Assembly: GCF_014084125.1 (NCBI RefSeq)
Contig: NZ_CP048405.1
Span: 3,410,001-3,474,000 of the forward strand
Length of the DNA: 64,000 nt
Source: Streptacidiphilus sp. PB12-B1b
GTDB taxonomy: Bacteria > Actinomycetota > Actinomycetes > Streptomycetales > Streptomycetaceae
Reading direction: 5' to 3'
Position 1 is the first letter of the stretch, and every line of letters starts with the position of its first letter. The notes beneath the pieces were generated by a model. It saw nothing but the letters and a program-made list of their open reading frames with translations, searched no databases and was not told where the DNA came from. The translations under genes and the position numbers were made by a program. This document shows, one piece after another, positions 44,164 to 53,267 of the stretch.

Positions 44164-44898
44164 TCAGCGTGGGTCCTCGCCGGCGGCGTTCATCAGCCCG
44201 CCCCGGTAGGCGATCGCGACCGCCTGGGCCCGGTCGCGCGCGTCGACTTTCGCCAGGATCCGCTTCATATGGGTCTTCACGGTGGATTCGGCGATCAGGA
44301 ACAGCTCGGCGATCTGCGCGTTCGAGTGGCCTTCGGCCGCCTGTCGCAGCACCTCCCGCTCGCGTGCGGTCAGCTGGGCCAGCCGGGGATCGCGCGGCCC
44401 GGAACTCGCCCGTGCCGGACCGTCGGTGACCAACTGGCCGACCAGGTCGCGGGTGACCGCCGGGTCCAGCACCGACTCCCCGCCGGCCAGGGTCTGTACG
44501 GCGTCGATCAGCCGCTCCGGGGAGGCCCGCTTGAGCAGGAAGCCGGCGGCGCCGGCCCGCAGCGCGCCCCACACGTAGTCGTCGTGGTGGAAGGTGGTCA
44601 GCACCAGCACCCGGGTGGGCAGTCCCGAAGTCACGATCCGGCGGGTCGCCTCGACGCCGTCGATGCCGGGCATCCGTACGTCCATCAATATCACGTCCGG
44701 CGCGGCGGACCGGCACAGCTCGACTGCGCGCAGCCCGTCGGCGGCCTCGCCGACCACCTCGATGCCGTCCTCGCTGCCGAGAACCAGGGCGACCCCGGCG
44801 CGCAACAGGGCGTCGTCATCGGCGATCACGACCCTGATGGTCGCGGGCCGACCTTCACTCCCGGCAGTCGTCGGCCAGCCTCCATTCCCGCCGGTCAC
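44164..44898 (-). CDS. NarL/FixJ-family response regulator
   Basis: 244 residues from GTG 44898, overlapping the kinase stop by 4 bp (translational coupling). The receiver domain (residues ~20-140) has VVIADDDALLRAG with the acidic pocket, VILMDVRMPGIDG with the phosphorylated Asp, the Thr in LVLTTF and Lys in FLLKRA. The LuxR helix-turn-helix is at ~175-235 (LTAREREVLRQAAEGHSNAQ, ESTVKTHMKRIL). Complete. It is paired with the kinase upstream and probably controls the divergent DUF2306 gene and/or itself. Confidence 0.95.
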   Translation of the reverse strand: MTGGNGGWPTTAGSEGRPATIRVVIADDDALLRAGVALVLGSEDGIEVVGEAADGLRAVELCRSAAPDVILMDVRMPGIDGVEATRRIVTSGLPTRVLVLTTFHHDDYVWGALRAGAAGFLLKRASPERLIDAVQTLAGGESVLDPAVTRDLVGQLVTDGPARASSGPRDPRLAQLTAREREVLRQAAEGHSNAQIAELFLIAESTVKTHMKRILAKVDARDRAQAVAIAYRGGLMNAAGEDPR

Positions 44899-46022
44899 GG
44901 GATCAGGAGCACGGCGTGGAGCCGGAAGCCGCCCCGTTCACCCCCTCCGTGCTCCACGCTACCGCCGAACTCGCGGACCCGTTCGGCTATGCCCGCCAGG
45001 CCCCGGCCGGGCACGTACCCCCCGTCCACGCCCACGCCGTCGTCGCGGACTTCCACGTCGAGCGCGTTCCCGTCCCGGCGGACCGAGACCTCGGCGCGGG
45101 TGGCCCGCCCGTGCTTGACCGTGTTGGTCAGGGCCTCCTGGACGATCCGGTAGGCCGAGAGATCGAGCGAACGCGGCAGCTCGTACGCGGCCGGGTCGAC
45201 CCGGGCGGTCACCCGGATCCCGGCCTGCTCCATCCGCCACGTCAGCGAGTCCAGCCGGGCGAGCCCCGGCCGGAGCTCGGGCTCGTCCCGGCGCAGCAGG
45301 TGCAGCACCCGGTCCAATTCCTCCAGCGCCTCCCGGCCGGTGTGCTCCATGGTGCCCAGCAATCCGCGCGTCTGCTCCGGGTCCCGGTCCAGCAGCCGAC
45401 GGGCGGCGCCGGCCTGTACCAGCATCAGGTTGAGCGTGTGCCCGACCAGATCATGCAGTTCCCGGGCGATCCGCACCCGTTCCTCGGCGACGACCTGGTC
45501 GCGCACCACCCGCCGCGACGCCTCCCACGCCTCCCGGCGCCGGGCCCCGCCGTAGCCGAGCGCCCAGGCCAGCAGCCAGACGAAGAGCACTGCGGCTGGG
45601 ACCATCGCATAGGTGTGGGCGGTTCCGGAGAAGTAGGCGATCATGCCGGGCAGCACGATGGCCGGCCCCAGCCTGGCCCGGGTACGGGTGCCCCACAAGC
45701 CGAGCGAGTAGAGGCCGATCAGGTTGGCGTACGGCGAAACCGCGCTGGGCAGGATGAACAGGGCCTCGGCGGACAGGGCGGCAGAGCCGACCAGGTACGT
45801 GGCGAGCGGCGCCGCGCGACGGGCGGCGAGGGCGCCGGCGATGAGCACGCTCAACGCGATCGCCGCGGGCATCCGCTCGCCGATCCGCGTCGCCGCGCCG
45901 AAGCGTTCGGCCAGCATCGCGAGCAGGAACGCGGCGGCCAGGGCGAAGTCGAGCACCGCCGCGTTCGGCCGCGTTCGGCGTCGGGCCGCGGCGCGGGTAC
46001 TGGTCCAGCTCGGCTGTCTCAT
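44895..46022 (-). CDS. Histidine kinase of the NarX/DesK type
   Basis: 375 residues from ATG 46022. Four to five N-terminal helices (~25-160) form a membrane sensor without a large external loop. HisKA_3 follows with the phospho-acceptor His in ERVRIARELHDLVGHTLNLM. The HATPase_c domain has ALTNTVKHG, VRDDGVG and GRGLAGIAERV. The C-terminus ends soon after the G2 box. Coupled to the response regulator by the ATGA overlap. The signal is probably membrane-related, since the sensor is almost all helix. Confidence 0.95.
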   Translation of the reverse strand: MRQPSWTSTRAAARRRTRPNAAVLDFALAAAFLLAMLAERFGAATRIGERMPAAIALSVLIAGALAARRAAPLATYLVGSAALSAEALFILPSAVSPYANLIGLYSLGLWGTRTRARLGPAIVLPGMIAYFSGTAHTYAMVPAAVLFVWLLAWALGYGGARRREAWEASRRVVRDQVVAEERVRIARELHDLVGHTLNLMLVQAGAARRLLDRDPEQTRGLLGTMEHTGREALEELDRVLHLLRRDEPELRPGLARLDSLTWRMEQAGIRVTARVDPAAYELPRSLDLSAYRIVQEALTNTVKHGRATRAEVSVRRDGNALDVEVRDDGVGVDGGYVPGRGLAGIAERVREFGGSVEHGGGERGGFRLHAVLLIP

Positions 46023-46215
46023 GGCAGCTCCGGATGGTTGCCGTCACCGCCGTGCAGCGACTTGATCGAACCGAGCCTAGCGAGCGCGAGCACACCCGTC
46101 GTACCCCTGGTGGGGTACGCGGGCCGGCTCACGCCCCGGTACCCCCGCAGGAGTAGGGCGATCGACCCCGGCAGGCGGACGTGGCACACCGGTCCCGCCC
46201 CATAGCTTTCCCGGC

Positions 46216-46893
46216 ATGACGCCTCCCACCACCACCGCTACCGGCGCGAGTGCCGCCACCGATACCGCCCCCAGGACCGGCCGGCGCCGGACCGCCTGGA
46301 TATCCATGACCGCACTGGCCCTGCTGACGGCCGGGGTCTCCTCCCGCTACTTCCTGGACGACCCGGGGCTCTTCCTCGCGCAGCAGCGCGCCGTCTATGT
46401 GGCCGACCTCGCTCCGCTGCTCTTCCACATCAGCGGCGGCGTCGTGGCCCTGGCCGTGGGCCCGTGGCAGTTCGTGCCCCGGCTCAGGCGAGAGCACCCG
46501 GCGGTGCATCGGGTGATCGGGCGGGTATACGTGCTGGGCGCGCTGGCGGCTGGGGTCGGCGGGCTGCTGATGGTCCCAAAGGGGCTCTACTGGCCGGTGG
46601 CGCCACTCGGTTTCGCCGGGCTCGCCATGGCACTCCTGGCAGCGACGACGATGGCGTTCCGGGCGATCCGCCGGCGCGCTTTCACCGAGCACGAGGTGTG
46701 GATGACCCGGTCCTACGCCCTGATCTTCGCCGCGGTCACCTTCCGGCTCTGGCTGGCTGTGCTGCCCAACCTGGGGGTCTCCTTCGAGCAGGCCTACCGC
46801 AGCGGCGCCTGGGCCTCCTGGCCGATCAACCTCCTGATCGCCCAGTGGCTGATCTCCCGGCTGCGGACAAGCCGCCACGCAGCCCGCGGCTGA
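46216..46893 (+). CDS. DUF2306-family membrane protein
   Basis: 225 residues from ATG 46216, divergent from the two-component pair with 193 bp between. Six or so helices are seen. Family blocks: LLFHISGGVVALAVGPWQF, HRVIGRVYVLGALAAG, HEVWMTRSYALIFAAVTFRL. These are the DUF2306 (YozB-like) H-I/R-x-x-G-x-x-Y-V and W-M-x-R-x-Y signatures, with the conserved His and Arg. Likely a target of the neighbouring two-component system. Function unknown. Confidence 0.88.
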   Translation: MTPPTTTATGASAATDTAPRTGRRRTAWISMTALALLTAGVSSRYFLDDPGLFLAQQRAVYVADLAPLLFHISGGVVALAVGPWQFVPRLRREHPAVHRVIGRVYVLGALAAGVGGLLMVPKGLYWPVAPLGFAGLAMALLAATTMAFRAIRRRAFTEHEVWMTRSYALIFAAVTFRLWLAVLPNLGVSFEQAYRSGAWASWPINLLIAQWLISRLRTSRHAARG

Positions 46894-47439
46894 CGATACC
46901 GGTGCACGCCACCGTCACCCGCGCCCGCCCGAAGAGACGGCCTAATAGGCCGGAAGGGGCCAAGGGGCCGGGGCGGTGCGTAGTCATGACACTGTGCAAC
47001 GCCCCGGCGGAGCGGCCATGGGGGATGGCCTCGCCGGGACCAACGAGCGAATCAGGTCGTCGTCACGCACTGGTACGGCAAGCCGGGCGGGCTGCCGGCT
47101 GCTCGACCATCTTCGTCGGGGGTGCCTGGAAGACGGCACGGTCCACTGGCAGCAACCGGGGCCTGTCCGGCGCAGGCGCCGGCGCGAGTGGCTGGGAGAA
47201 GATGGGAAGCCCCAAGGGGTGAGGCTCAGTCACAGGCAACGCTCTTCCCCAACGCTCTCCGTTTGGGGAGGTCAGTTCGGCAGGTGAACTGATTCCGCTT
47301 GGAGACGCCTTCCGGGGGGCGCTGGTTACTGCTGGCCGACCATGACGCGCCAGGGATCGGGGTTTGGCCTAGGCTGTCGAGTGACGTCCTAGCCCCTGAC
47401 GTGTTCATCGCTGATTTGGGGAGAGTCCCCCGAGAAGTG
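46894..47439. other. Region without a supportable gene
   Basis: About 546 bp. One frame around 47020-47220 has plausible composition (CRLLDHLRRGCLEDGTVHW) but no family was recognised and no start is convincing. It may be old coding DNA. Confidence 0.3.
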
Positions 47440-47813
47440 GACGATGTAGCCCCGACGCCTTCCCGCTGGCGGTCGGCCCCGTGCGTGTCGGGTCCTGACC
47501 GCCGTGCGCCGCACTCCGGGTCCCCTGACTCAGCACCAGGCCGACGATGCCACGGTGCTCACGGCCGCGTTGACCGTCCGCTGCCTGATGAGCGGCGGAG
47601 CACGACGCGAGCGCTTGGCCCTTGGGCCGGGGACAGCTGCTGCGCGATGTAGTCCATCAGGCCAGCGGCATGGTCAGCGACCAGCTCGCAATTCCCGCCA
47701 CCGAAGGTCTGCTGCGCTTGCGCGCCTTCGCCTGCGGCAGCGGACGCCCCCTGGGCGCCGTCTGCCAGGACGTGGTGGACCGGCGGCTCCGCCTACCTCG
47801 CGGCGGCGACTGA
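47440..47813 (+). pseudogene. GAF-ANTAR regulator relic (C-terminal half)
   Basis: Three frames together spell the end of a GAF-ANTAR protein. First AFPLAVGPVRVG; then, after a one-base break near 47489, VLTAVRRTPGPLTQHQADD and TAALTVRCLM; then, after a break near 47600-47625, LLRDVVHQASGMVSDQLAIP, EGLLRLRAFACGSGRPLG and DVVDRRLRLP. The ANTAR helices with A-x-G-(M/V)-V and L-R-x-(F/Y)-A are clear. No N-terminal half is seen. ANTAR proteins bind RNA hairpins to prevent termination; this copy is probably dead. Confidence 0.75.
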
Positions 47814-48053
47814 TTGACACGGCCGGACGCGATACGGATCCAGGGGGTTAGCGCCGGTCAGGTGTGTAACACGCTCGCGGCGGCGTGGGACCGAGACCGT
47901 AGCGGGCTGGGTGGCTTGCTGTCGGGTGTGACCCGCTGCCTCAGTCCCCGCGACCTCTTCCCCGACCAGCTGACCGACGGGTAGTCCCCGCGGTTGGGGG
48001 AAGGTGAGATCCGCCTGGACTATCCCAGGTGCCGGAGACGAGGAGCACCAGTC
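47814..48053. other. Intergenic region before the kinase gene
   Basis: 240 bp with no recognisable gene. It should contain the kinase promoter. Confidence 0.35.
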
Positions 48054-49337
48054 GTGATGCCTACGCCCGCCCCGGGGCCGCTGGACGCAGCGGCCGACTT
48101 GTTCGTCGGCCGCTATCGCCTGGGGCCGGTCCTTGGCCGTGGCGGGGCTGCCACCGTTCACCAGGCGCTGGACGAGCGGTTGATGCGCCAGGTCGCCCTC
48201 AAGGTGTTCCGTCAGGACGCCGACCGGTATCTGGTCCGGCGTTTCGAGGCAGAAGCCCGGCTGCTGGCACGGCTCCACCACCCGGGCCTGGTCGAGGTCT
48301 TCGACTTCGGCCACACCGCGCAGGGACCCTACTTGGCACTGGAACTGCTCCCCGGACCCCCACTTGGCGTCCTGCTGCGCAGCGGCCCCCGGTCCCTGGC
48401 CGAGACCTTGCGCACCGGCCTGGACCTCGCCCGGACCCTGGAGTACGTGCACAGCCAGGGCGTCGTGCACCGGGACGTGAAGCCGTCGAACATCCTCCTG
48501 GACCAGGACGGGCGTCCCAGGCTGGCGGACTTCGGCATCTCCCGAGCCGTGGACACCGCGGGCAGCACCCGCACCGGCATGATCATGGGAACCGCCGCCT
48601 ACCTGGCTCCGGAACAGGTCCACGGCCGGGGCGCCGGACCCGAGGCAGACGTCTACGCCTTGGCCCTGGTCCTGATCGAATGCCTCACCGGCGAACGCGA
48701 ATACCCCGGACCGGCAGCCGAATCCGCCGTCGCCCGACTCCGCCGCTCCCCGCAGATCCCAGCCGGGCTGCCCTGGACCCTGACACAGGCCCTGGACCAT
48801 ATGACCCGCACCGACCCCACCGAACGCATCAGCGCCTCCGAGTGCGCCAAACGCCTGAGCGCCGTACTGGAACAGCGCACCGCTGCGCCGCCCGCGACCC
48901 CGGCACCTCTCCCCGAGTCGCGCGTCGAGCCGGACCAGCACGCCAACCCGCCTGCGCACAAGCGTCGGTGGGTGCGTCCGGCCGCCGTCGCAATCACCGC
49001 TATTGCCGGCAGCGGACTCATCTGGAGTCTCGTGGCCGCCGGCCCGCAGCCCTCCTCCGCCGCTCACACGGCCAGCAGCCCAGTCACCAGCGCACACCCA
49101 GCACCCACATCAACCGCAGCCGATCCGGATGCCTCGGCCACCCCGCGCGCACACGGCACCGGACCCGCCCCCACCGCGACTCGCCATCCATCTGCTGCGC
49201 CCGCGACGGCTCCGATGCCGACACTGCGGGCCACGGGCGTCACGGGCGACGCGAAGCCAGCCCAAGCCCAGCACAAAGGCAACAAAGGCAACAAAAGCAA
49301 CAAAGGCAAGGGCCACCGGCGCGGGCACGGGCATTGA
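48054..49337 (+). CDS. Hanks-type Ser/Thr protein kinase with membrane anchor and basic tail
   Basis: 427 residues from GTG 48054 (or ATG 48057) after GAGGAG. The kinase domain (residues ~18-285) is complete: GRGGAATVHQA loop, catalytic Lys in VALKVF, HRDVKPSNILL, DFGISRA, and APEQVHG. A single helix (~310-330, VAITAIAGSGLIWSLVAAG) follows a basic patch. The outside part is Ser/Thr/Pro/Ala-rich without a PASTA domain and ends in a lysine/histidine-rich tail with repeats of K-G-N (HKGNKGNKSNKG, then HRRGHGH). The tail could bind wall polymer or metal. The kinase lies in a cluster of PP2C phosphatases. Confidence 0.94.
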   Translation: MMPTPAPGPLDAAADLFVGRYRLGPVLGRGGAATVHQALDERLMRQVALKVFRQDADRYLVRRFEAEARLLARLHHPGLVEVFDFGHTAQGPYLALELLPGPPLGVLLRSGPRSLAETLRTGLDLARTLEYVHSQGVVHRDVKPSNILLDQDGRPRLADFGISRAVDTAGSTRTGMIMGTAAYLAPEQVHGRGAGPEADVYALALVLIECLTGEREYPGPAAESAVARLRRSPQIPAGLPWTLTQALDHMTRTDPTERISASECAKRLSAVLEQRTAAPPATPAPLPESRVEPDQHANPPAHKRRWVRPAAVAITAIAGSGLIWSLVAAGPQPSSAAHTASSPVTSAHPAPTSTAADPDASATPRAHGTGPAPTATRHPSAAPATAPMPTLRATGVTGDAKPAQAQHKGNKGNKSNKGKGHRRGHGH

Positions 49338-49918
49338 CAGGCCAGCAGCGCCTACAGGCGTCCGGTGCCTGCGGCTCGTGAGCACTAGTGAGTGTCATAG
49401 TGCCTGGCGGGATTTCGTGGAAGTCGCCGAATAGCTGACCGACGACTTCGACCTCACTGATCGACGTGGCCGCGTGCGGGATCCTGCTGGCTGACGCTGG
49501 CGGTGCCGCCGGGACGATGGACCTCGAGAGCACCGGAGCGTTGTCGCGCCTGCTGGTCGACCTTGTCCGGCGTGGGTACCGGCACTTGGTGCTGGAAATT
49601 CGCTGCTTGGGATCCCACGGACATCAGGCGTCCTGCGGCTGCCATCGGGCCGACTCGTTCGCGGTCGGGGACTCATCCGTCGCCAGGTCCCGTGCCCGCT
49701 TTCGCTGTACCTCCTGGGTCACGAGCCGCGGGAGGCACACGCCGCGGTGACCTACAACACCCTACGCATCCTCACGCACCGGTCTGGACCAGGTCTTGAC
49801 CAACCGCCCTGGTAGCGACACTGCTTGAAATTTCGCCGACATCAGGGCGCGGGGGACGAGGGATGCGCGATCGGGCCGTGGATCCATCTTGCGGCATGTG
49901 GTTGCCAGGGTGGGGACC
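49338..49918 (+). pseudogene. Gap containing a possible STAS-domain relic
   Basis: The only recognisable piece is a frame at about 49510-49610 reading GTMDLESTGALSRLLVDLV then RRGYRHLVLEI. It resembles the G-x-L-D-L-x-(S/T)-x-x-x-L and h-V-L-D-L core of STAS (anti-anti-sigma) proteins, ending without the phosphorylated Ser. The rest of the interval shows no gene. A STAS partner would suit the neighbouring PP2C phosphatases. Confidence 0.35.
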
Positions 49919-51163
49919 TCAGTGCAGGTGCAGGAGGGCGATGTCGTCGGCCAGGCCGCCGTGGCCTGCGGCCAGCGTTTCGGCGCTGCGGATCAGCGTG
50001 TCCACGAAGGTGTCGGGCGGCAGGGCGGCGTATTTCCCGGCGAGTTCGAGCAGGCCCTCCTCGCCCAGGCGCCGTGGGCCGTGGCCGATGCGTCCTTCGA
50101 TCAGGCCGTCGGTGAACAGCACCACCGCCGTGCCGGCATCCATCGGCAGCGGGGCAGTGGTCCAGGCGCCGCCCCCCGGCAGCAGGCCCAGCGCGGGCCC
50201 GCTGGGCACCGCGGCCAGGTGCACGCCGCCGTCCGAGGAGCGAAGCAGGACGTCGGGGTGCCCGGCCCGGACCACCTCGAGAGCGGGGCCCCCCGCGGAG
50301 CGGCTGAGAGTGGTCAGGGTGGCGAATATCGCCGGCCCGGACCGCTCGGCGGTCAAGATCTGCTCCAGCAGTGCGACCAGGTCAGGTCCGCGCTCGCCGG
50401 CCAGGATGAGGGCGCGCCAGGCCACCCGCAGGCAGACCCCCAGGGCAGCCTCGTCGGGGCCGTGGCCGGAAACGTCGCCGACGACCGCGTGGACCGTTCC
50501 GTCGCTGGTTTGGACGACGTCGTAGAAGTCGCCGCCCAGCAGGGCCTGGGAGCGGCCGGGCCGGTAGCGGGCGCAGACCTGCACGCTGGTGTCGAGCAGT
50601 CGGGGGACGGGCAGCAGGCCGCGTTCCAGGCGGGCGTTCTCCTGAGCGCGCAGTTCGCTGGCCTGGAGGGTGGCCGCTGCTTGTTGGGCTGCTTTGCGCT
50701 GGATGGCATAGCGCAGGGCGCGGTCCAACAGGTCCGCGGACACCCGGCCCTTGACCAGGTAGTCCTGGGCGCCGGCGGCGACCGCGGCCATCCCGGTGTG
50801 CTCCTCGTCCAGGCCGGTCAGGACCACGACCGCGGCCTCGTCGGCCGCCGCGACGATTCGCGCCACGGCCTCGACTCCTTGGGCGTCGGGCAGGTGCAGG
50901 TCCACCAGGACGCACTGCGGCGGCGCTGCCGCCAGCTCACGGATGGCGTCGGCGGCGGAGCACACCCGACGCACGGTGAACGGCACGGCGCTTTCGGCGA
51001 GCAATTTCTCCACGAGTAGCGCATCGCCTGGATCGGCTTCGACGAGCAGGACGGATACCTGGTCGAGCTTCGGGTCGGGGCGGTGCGGTGAGGTACGGGG
51101 CGGGAATGTCGGTCGGGGCCTGCGGGTGGAGGTGGGCGGGGCAGGGTGGTGCCGGGTGACCAT
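49919..51163 (-). CDS. Receiver-PP2C (RsbU/SpoIIE-type) phosphatase
   Basis: 414 residues from ATG 51163, chosen for the ribosome site GAGAGGAGACC. A Pro/Arg-rich N-terminus (~35 residues) precedes a receiver domain with SVLLVEADPGDALL, VLVDLHLPDAQG (phospho-acceptor Asp), VVVLTG and YLVKG. After a coiled linker comes a PP2C domain with GGDFYDVV, VVGDVSGHGPDEAAL, LFTDGLIEG and LADDIALL, so all metal ligands are present. It should dephosphorylate a STAS-type antagonist in response to a histidine kinase outside this window. A MarR-type palindrome is in its upstream region. Confidence 0.94.
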   Translation of the reverse strand: MVTRHHPAPPTSTRRPRPTFPPRTSPHRPDPKLDQVSVLLVEADPGDALLVEKLLAESAVPFTVRRVCSAADAIRELAAAPPQCVLVDLHLPDAQGVEAVARIVAAADEAAVVVLTGLDEEHTGMAAVAAGAQDYLVKGRVSADLLDRALRYAIQRKAAQQAAATLQASELRAQENARLERGLLPVPRLLDTSVQVCARYRPGRSQALLGGDFYDVVQTSDGTVHAVVGDVSGHGPDEAALGVCLRVAWRALILAGERGPDLVALLEQILTAERSGPAIFATLTTLSRSAGGPALEVVRAGHPDVLLRSSDGGVHLAAVPSGPALGLLPGGGAWTTAPLPMDAGTAVVLFTDGLIEGRIGHGPRRLGEEGLLELAGKYAALPPDTFVDTLIRSAETLAAGHGGLADDIALLHLH

Positions 51164-51234
51164 AGGTCTCCTCTCACGGCAGGCGGGCACCCACCCGACC
51201 GCATGGCGCGGCCTACAACCACCCTAGAGCAACT

Positions 51235-51250
51235 ATTGCCGCATGACAAT
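51235..51250. promoter_or_regulatory. MarR-type palindrome upstream of the receiver-PP2C gene
   Basis: ATTGCC-gcat-GACAAT forms a 16-bp near-palindrome (ATTGyC/GrCAAT) in an AT-rich patch 70-90 bp before the phosphatase start and just after the MarR gene. ATTGTC-like half-sites recur upstream of the MarR gene itself (TATTGTCAGC near 51798). MarR dimers typically bind such 16-20 bp sites. Confidence 0.6.
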
Positions 51251-51271
51251 AATTGCCATTGGATGGTTTTT

Positions 51272-51769
51272 TTAGGCGCTGCGGGCATCGTCGAGCCGGT
51301 CCGAGCCCTTCGCCCCGCCTGCTCGGGCGGCGGCGTCGCGGAACGCCCGCAGGCCACGGGCCAGGTCCGCCATCTCGGAGGGCTCCATGGTCTGCAGCAC
51401 CGCGTTCAGCTCCCTCACCCGGTAGTCCCGCAAATCCGATATCGCCGCGTGGCCGCGCGGGCTCAGGCGCAGCTCCACCTCACGGCGACTGGACGCGCCC
51501 AGCGAGCGCTCGACCAGACCCAGCGCCCCCAACCGGTCGCACAGACGACTGACCGAGGGAGCACTGGAGCCGAGCACCTCGCTCAGAACGCGCAGATTGA
51601 TCCCCTCGTGGGCCTCGATCGCCAGGAGGGCGCGCAACTGCGAGGAGGAAATCGGGCCGTCGGGCGCGGCGGCCTGACCGCGCCCCCACAAGGCCTCAAG
51701 CAGTTCCGTCACCGCGCAAGCGTCATGAGCCGCCTGCAGCGGACGCGACGTCGGGGTGGTGGAGGACAC
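51272..51769 (-). CDS. MarR-family transcriptional regulator
   Basis: 165 residues from GTG 51769. The winged-helix region (residues ~45-110) has SSSQLRALLAIEAHEGINLR, LSEVLGSSAPSVSRLCDRL and the wing LGASSRREVELRLSP. N- and C-terminal helices for dimerisation are both present. It is co-directional with the receiver-PP2C gene and divergent from the GAF-PP2C gene, so it sits where it can control both phosphatases. This flanking arrangement suggests it sets phosphatase levels. Its ligand is unknown. Confidence 0.9.
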   Translation of the reverse strand: MSSTTPTSRPLQAAHDACAVTELLEALWGRGQAAAPDGPISSSQLRALLAIEAHEGINLRVLSEVLGSSAPSVSRLCDRLGALGLVERSLGASSRREVELRLSPRGHAAISDLRDYRVRELNAVLQTMEPSEMADLARGLRAFRDAAARAGGAKGSDRLDDARSA

Positions 51770-51855
51770 CCGACCACTCTGCCATCTGCGGGCCGGTATT
51801 GTCAGCTTACCGGCACCGGCCGGCCCGAATCACAGCAGAAGGCCCACCAGCGACC

Positions 51856-53027
51856 GTGACCGACAACTACCTGGCCGTCGAAAGCGCCCTGCGCGCAGCG
51901 GCCCCGCACGCACTGCTCGACGCCGCCCGCCAGTCCCTGTCCGCGCACTTCGGCGCAGTCGGCGTGAACCTGCTGATGGCCGACTACAGCCTCAGCCTCC
52001 TGCAGCCGGTCACCACGTTGCCCCACACCACCCGCCCGCTGCCCGTGCGCGGCAGCGTCCCCGGCCGGGCCTTCGGCAGCCAGGAGTCGCAGTACGAGGC
52101 ACGCCCCGACGGCCATGTAGACATGCACCTGCCGGTGACCGTACGCGGAGACAGGCTGGGCATCCTGTCCGTCACCCTGCCCGAACACGCCGCCGAACCG
52201 ACGGCACTGGACGAGCTGCGCCAGGTCGCCGACCTGCTGGGGCGAGAGATCCTCGTAGCCGAACGCGACACCGATCTCTACCTGCAGGCCCGCCGCGCCA
52301 GCCGGCTCACCCTGGCCGCCGAGATGCAGTGGCAACTGCTGCCCGGCCGCTCCTGCTCCCGCGCGGAGTACGCCATCGGAGCGCAACTCGAACCCGCCTA
52401 CGCCATCCACGGCGACAACTTCGACTGGGCCACCACCGCCGACACGCTGACCCTGACGATCACCAACGGCATGGGCGAAGGCATCGCCGCCGCCCTGCTG
52501 ACCAACCTCGCCGTCAACGCCCTGCGCAACGCGCGCCGCGCCGGCGTCGGCATCGCCGACCAAGCCGCCCTCGCCGACCAGGCCATCTACGCCCAGCACC
52601 GCGGCCAGGCCCACGTCTCCACGCTCCTGCTCTCCTTCGCCTTCGCCACCGGACGTGTCCTGGTGGTGGACGCCGGCTCCCCGCAACTGTGGCGCCGGCG
52701 CGGCAAGAGCGTCGACCGGGTCCGATTCGAAGCCCAACTGCCCCTGGGCATGTTCGAAGAAACCCCCTACACCGAGCAGGAATTCGAGGTGCTCCCCGGC
52801 GACCGGCTCATCTTCCTCAGCGACGGCGTCTACGCCACTGCCTCCCCCAAGGCGAGAGCTACCAGGAGCACGCCCTGGCCCGCGCGATCACCGCCACCAG
52901 CCTGCTGTCCGCCGCCGACGTCCCCGGGGCGATCCTGCGCGAACTGGCCGACTACCGCCACGCCGACGCCACCGACGACGCCCTGGTTGTCTGCCTCGAC
53001 TGGACAGGAACCCCCGCCCAGGCCTAG
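51856..53027 (+). pseudogene. GAF-PP2C (SpoIIE-type) phosphatase with single-base frameshift
   Basis: GTG 51856 opens a GAF-like domain (~20-140) and a PP2C domain. Metal-site blocks are GDNFDW, then ITNGMGEGIAAALL, where Asn replaces the usual Asp of G-D-V-x-G-x-G, and later FLSDGVYATASP. At CCCCCAAGG, about 52848, the frame is lost. One extra base restores GESYQEHALARAITATS and DATDDALVVCLDW to TAG 53025-53027. The restored length is about 390 residues. The Asn may be typical of this subgroup; I believe TNGMG is common in Streptomyces homologues. Real loss or homopolymer error are both possible. Confidence 0.87.
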
Positions 53028-53203
53028 CCCTCGTGGCCCTCTTGCTCGGAGACCGTGCGTCCGGGTCCGGGTCCGGGGTCGGGGGCGTAGGTGTCGAAGG
53101 AGCGTTCGGCGCTGGGGTTGTCCTGGGTGCGGGTGTCATCCACGCTCGGTCCCCAGCTGTGCTCGTGGGTCTCGCTGTCCATGTCCGAGGGGTTCTTCGG
53201 CAT
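53024..53203 (-). CDS. Small acidic hydrophilic protein, 59 residues
   Basis: ATG 53203 follows AAAGGCGGCAGAC. The frame reads MPKNPSDMDSETHEHSWG and ends with a Pro/Gly turn repeat (DPGPGPGRTV) and EQEGHEG. It is rich in Asp, Glu, Ser and His, with no hydrophobic core, so likely disordered. Its TAG overlaps the TAG of the converging GAF-PP2C gene on the other strand (CTAG at 53024-53027). I do not know the family. Composition and ribosome site make it a better gene than the longer frames on the other strand. Confidence 0.6.
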   Translation of the reverse strand: MPKNPSDMDSETHEHSWGPSVDDTRTQDNPSAERSFDTYAPDPGPGPGRTVSEQEGHEG

Positions 53204-53267
53204 GTCTGCCGCCTTTCGTCGGCGGAATCGCCTGCGGGGCGTTCTTGGCGGCGCATCGTGGATACGT

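Noticed and set aside
49889..51019. Plus frame of 376 codons over the receiver-PP2C gene
   Set aside because: Antisense to clear receiver and PP2C motifs; no ribosome site.
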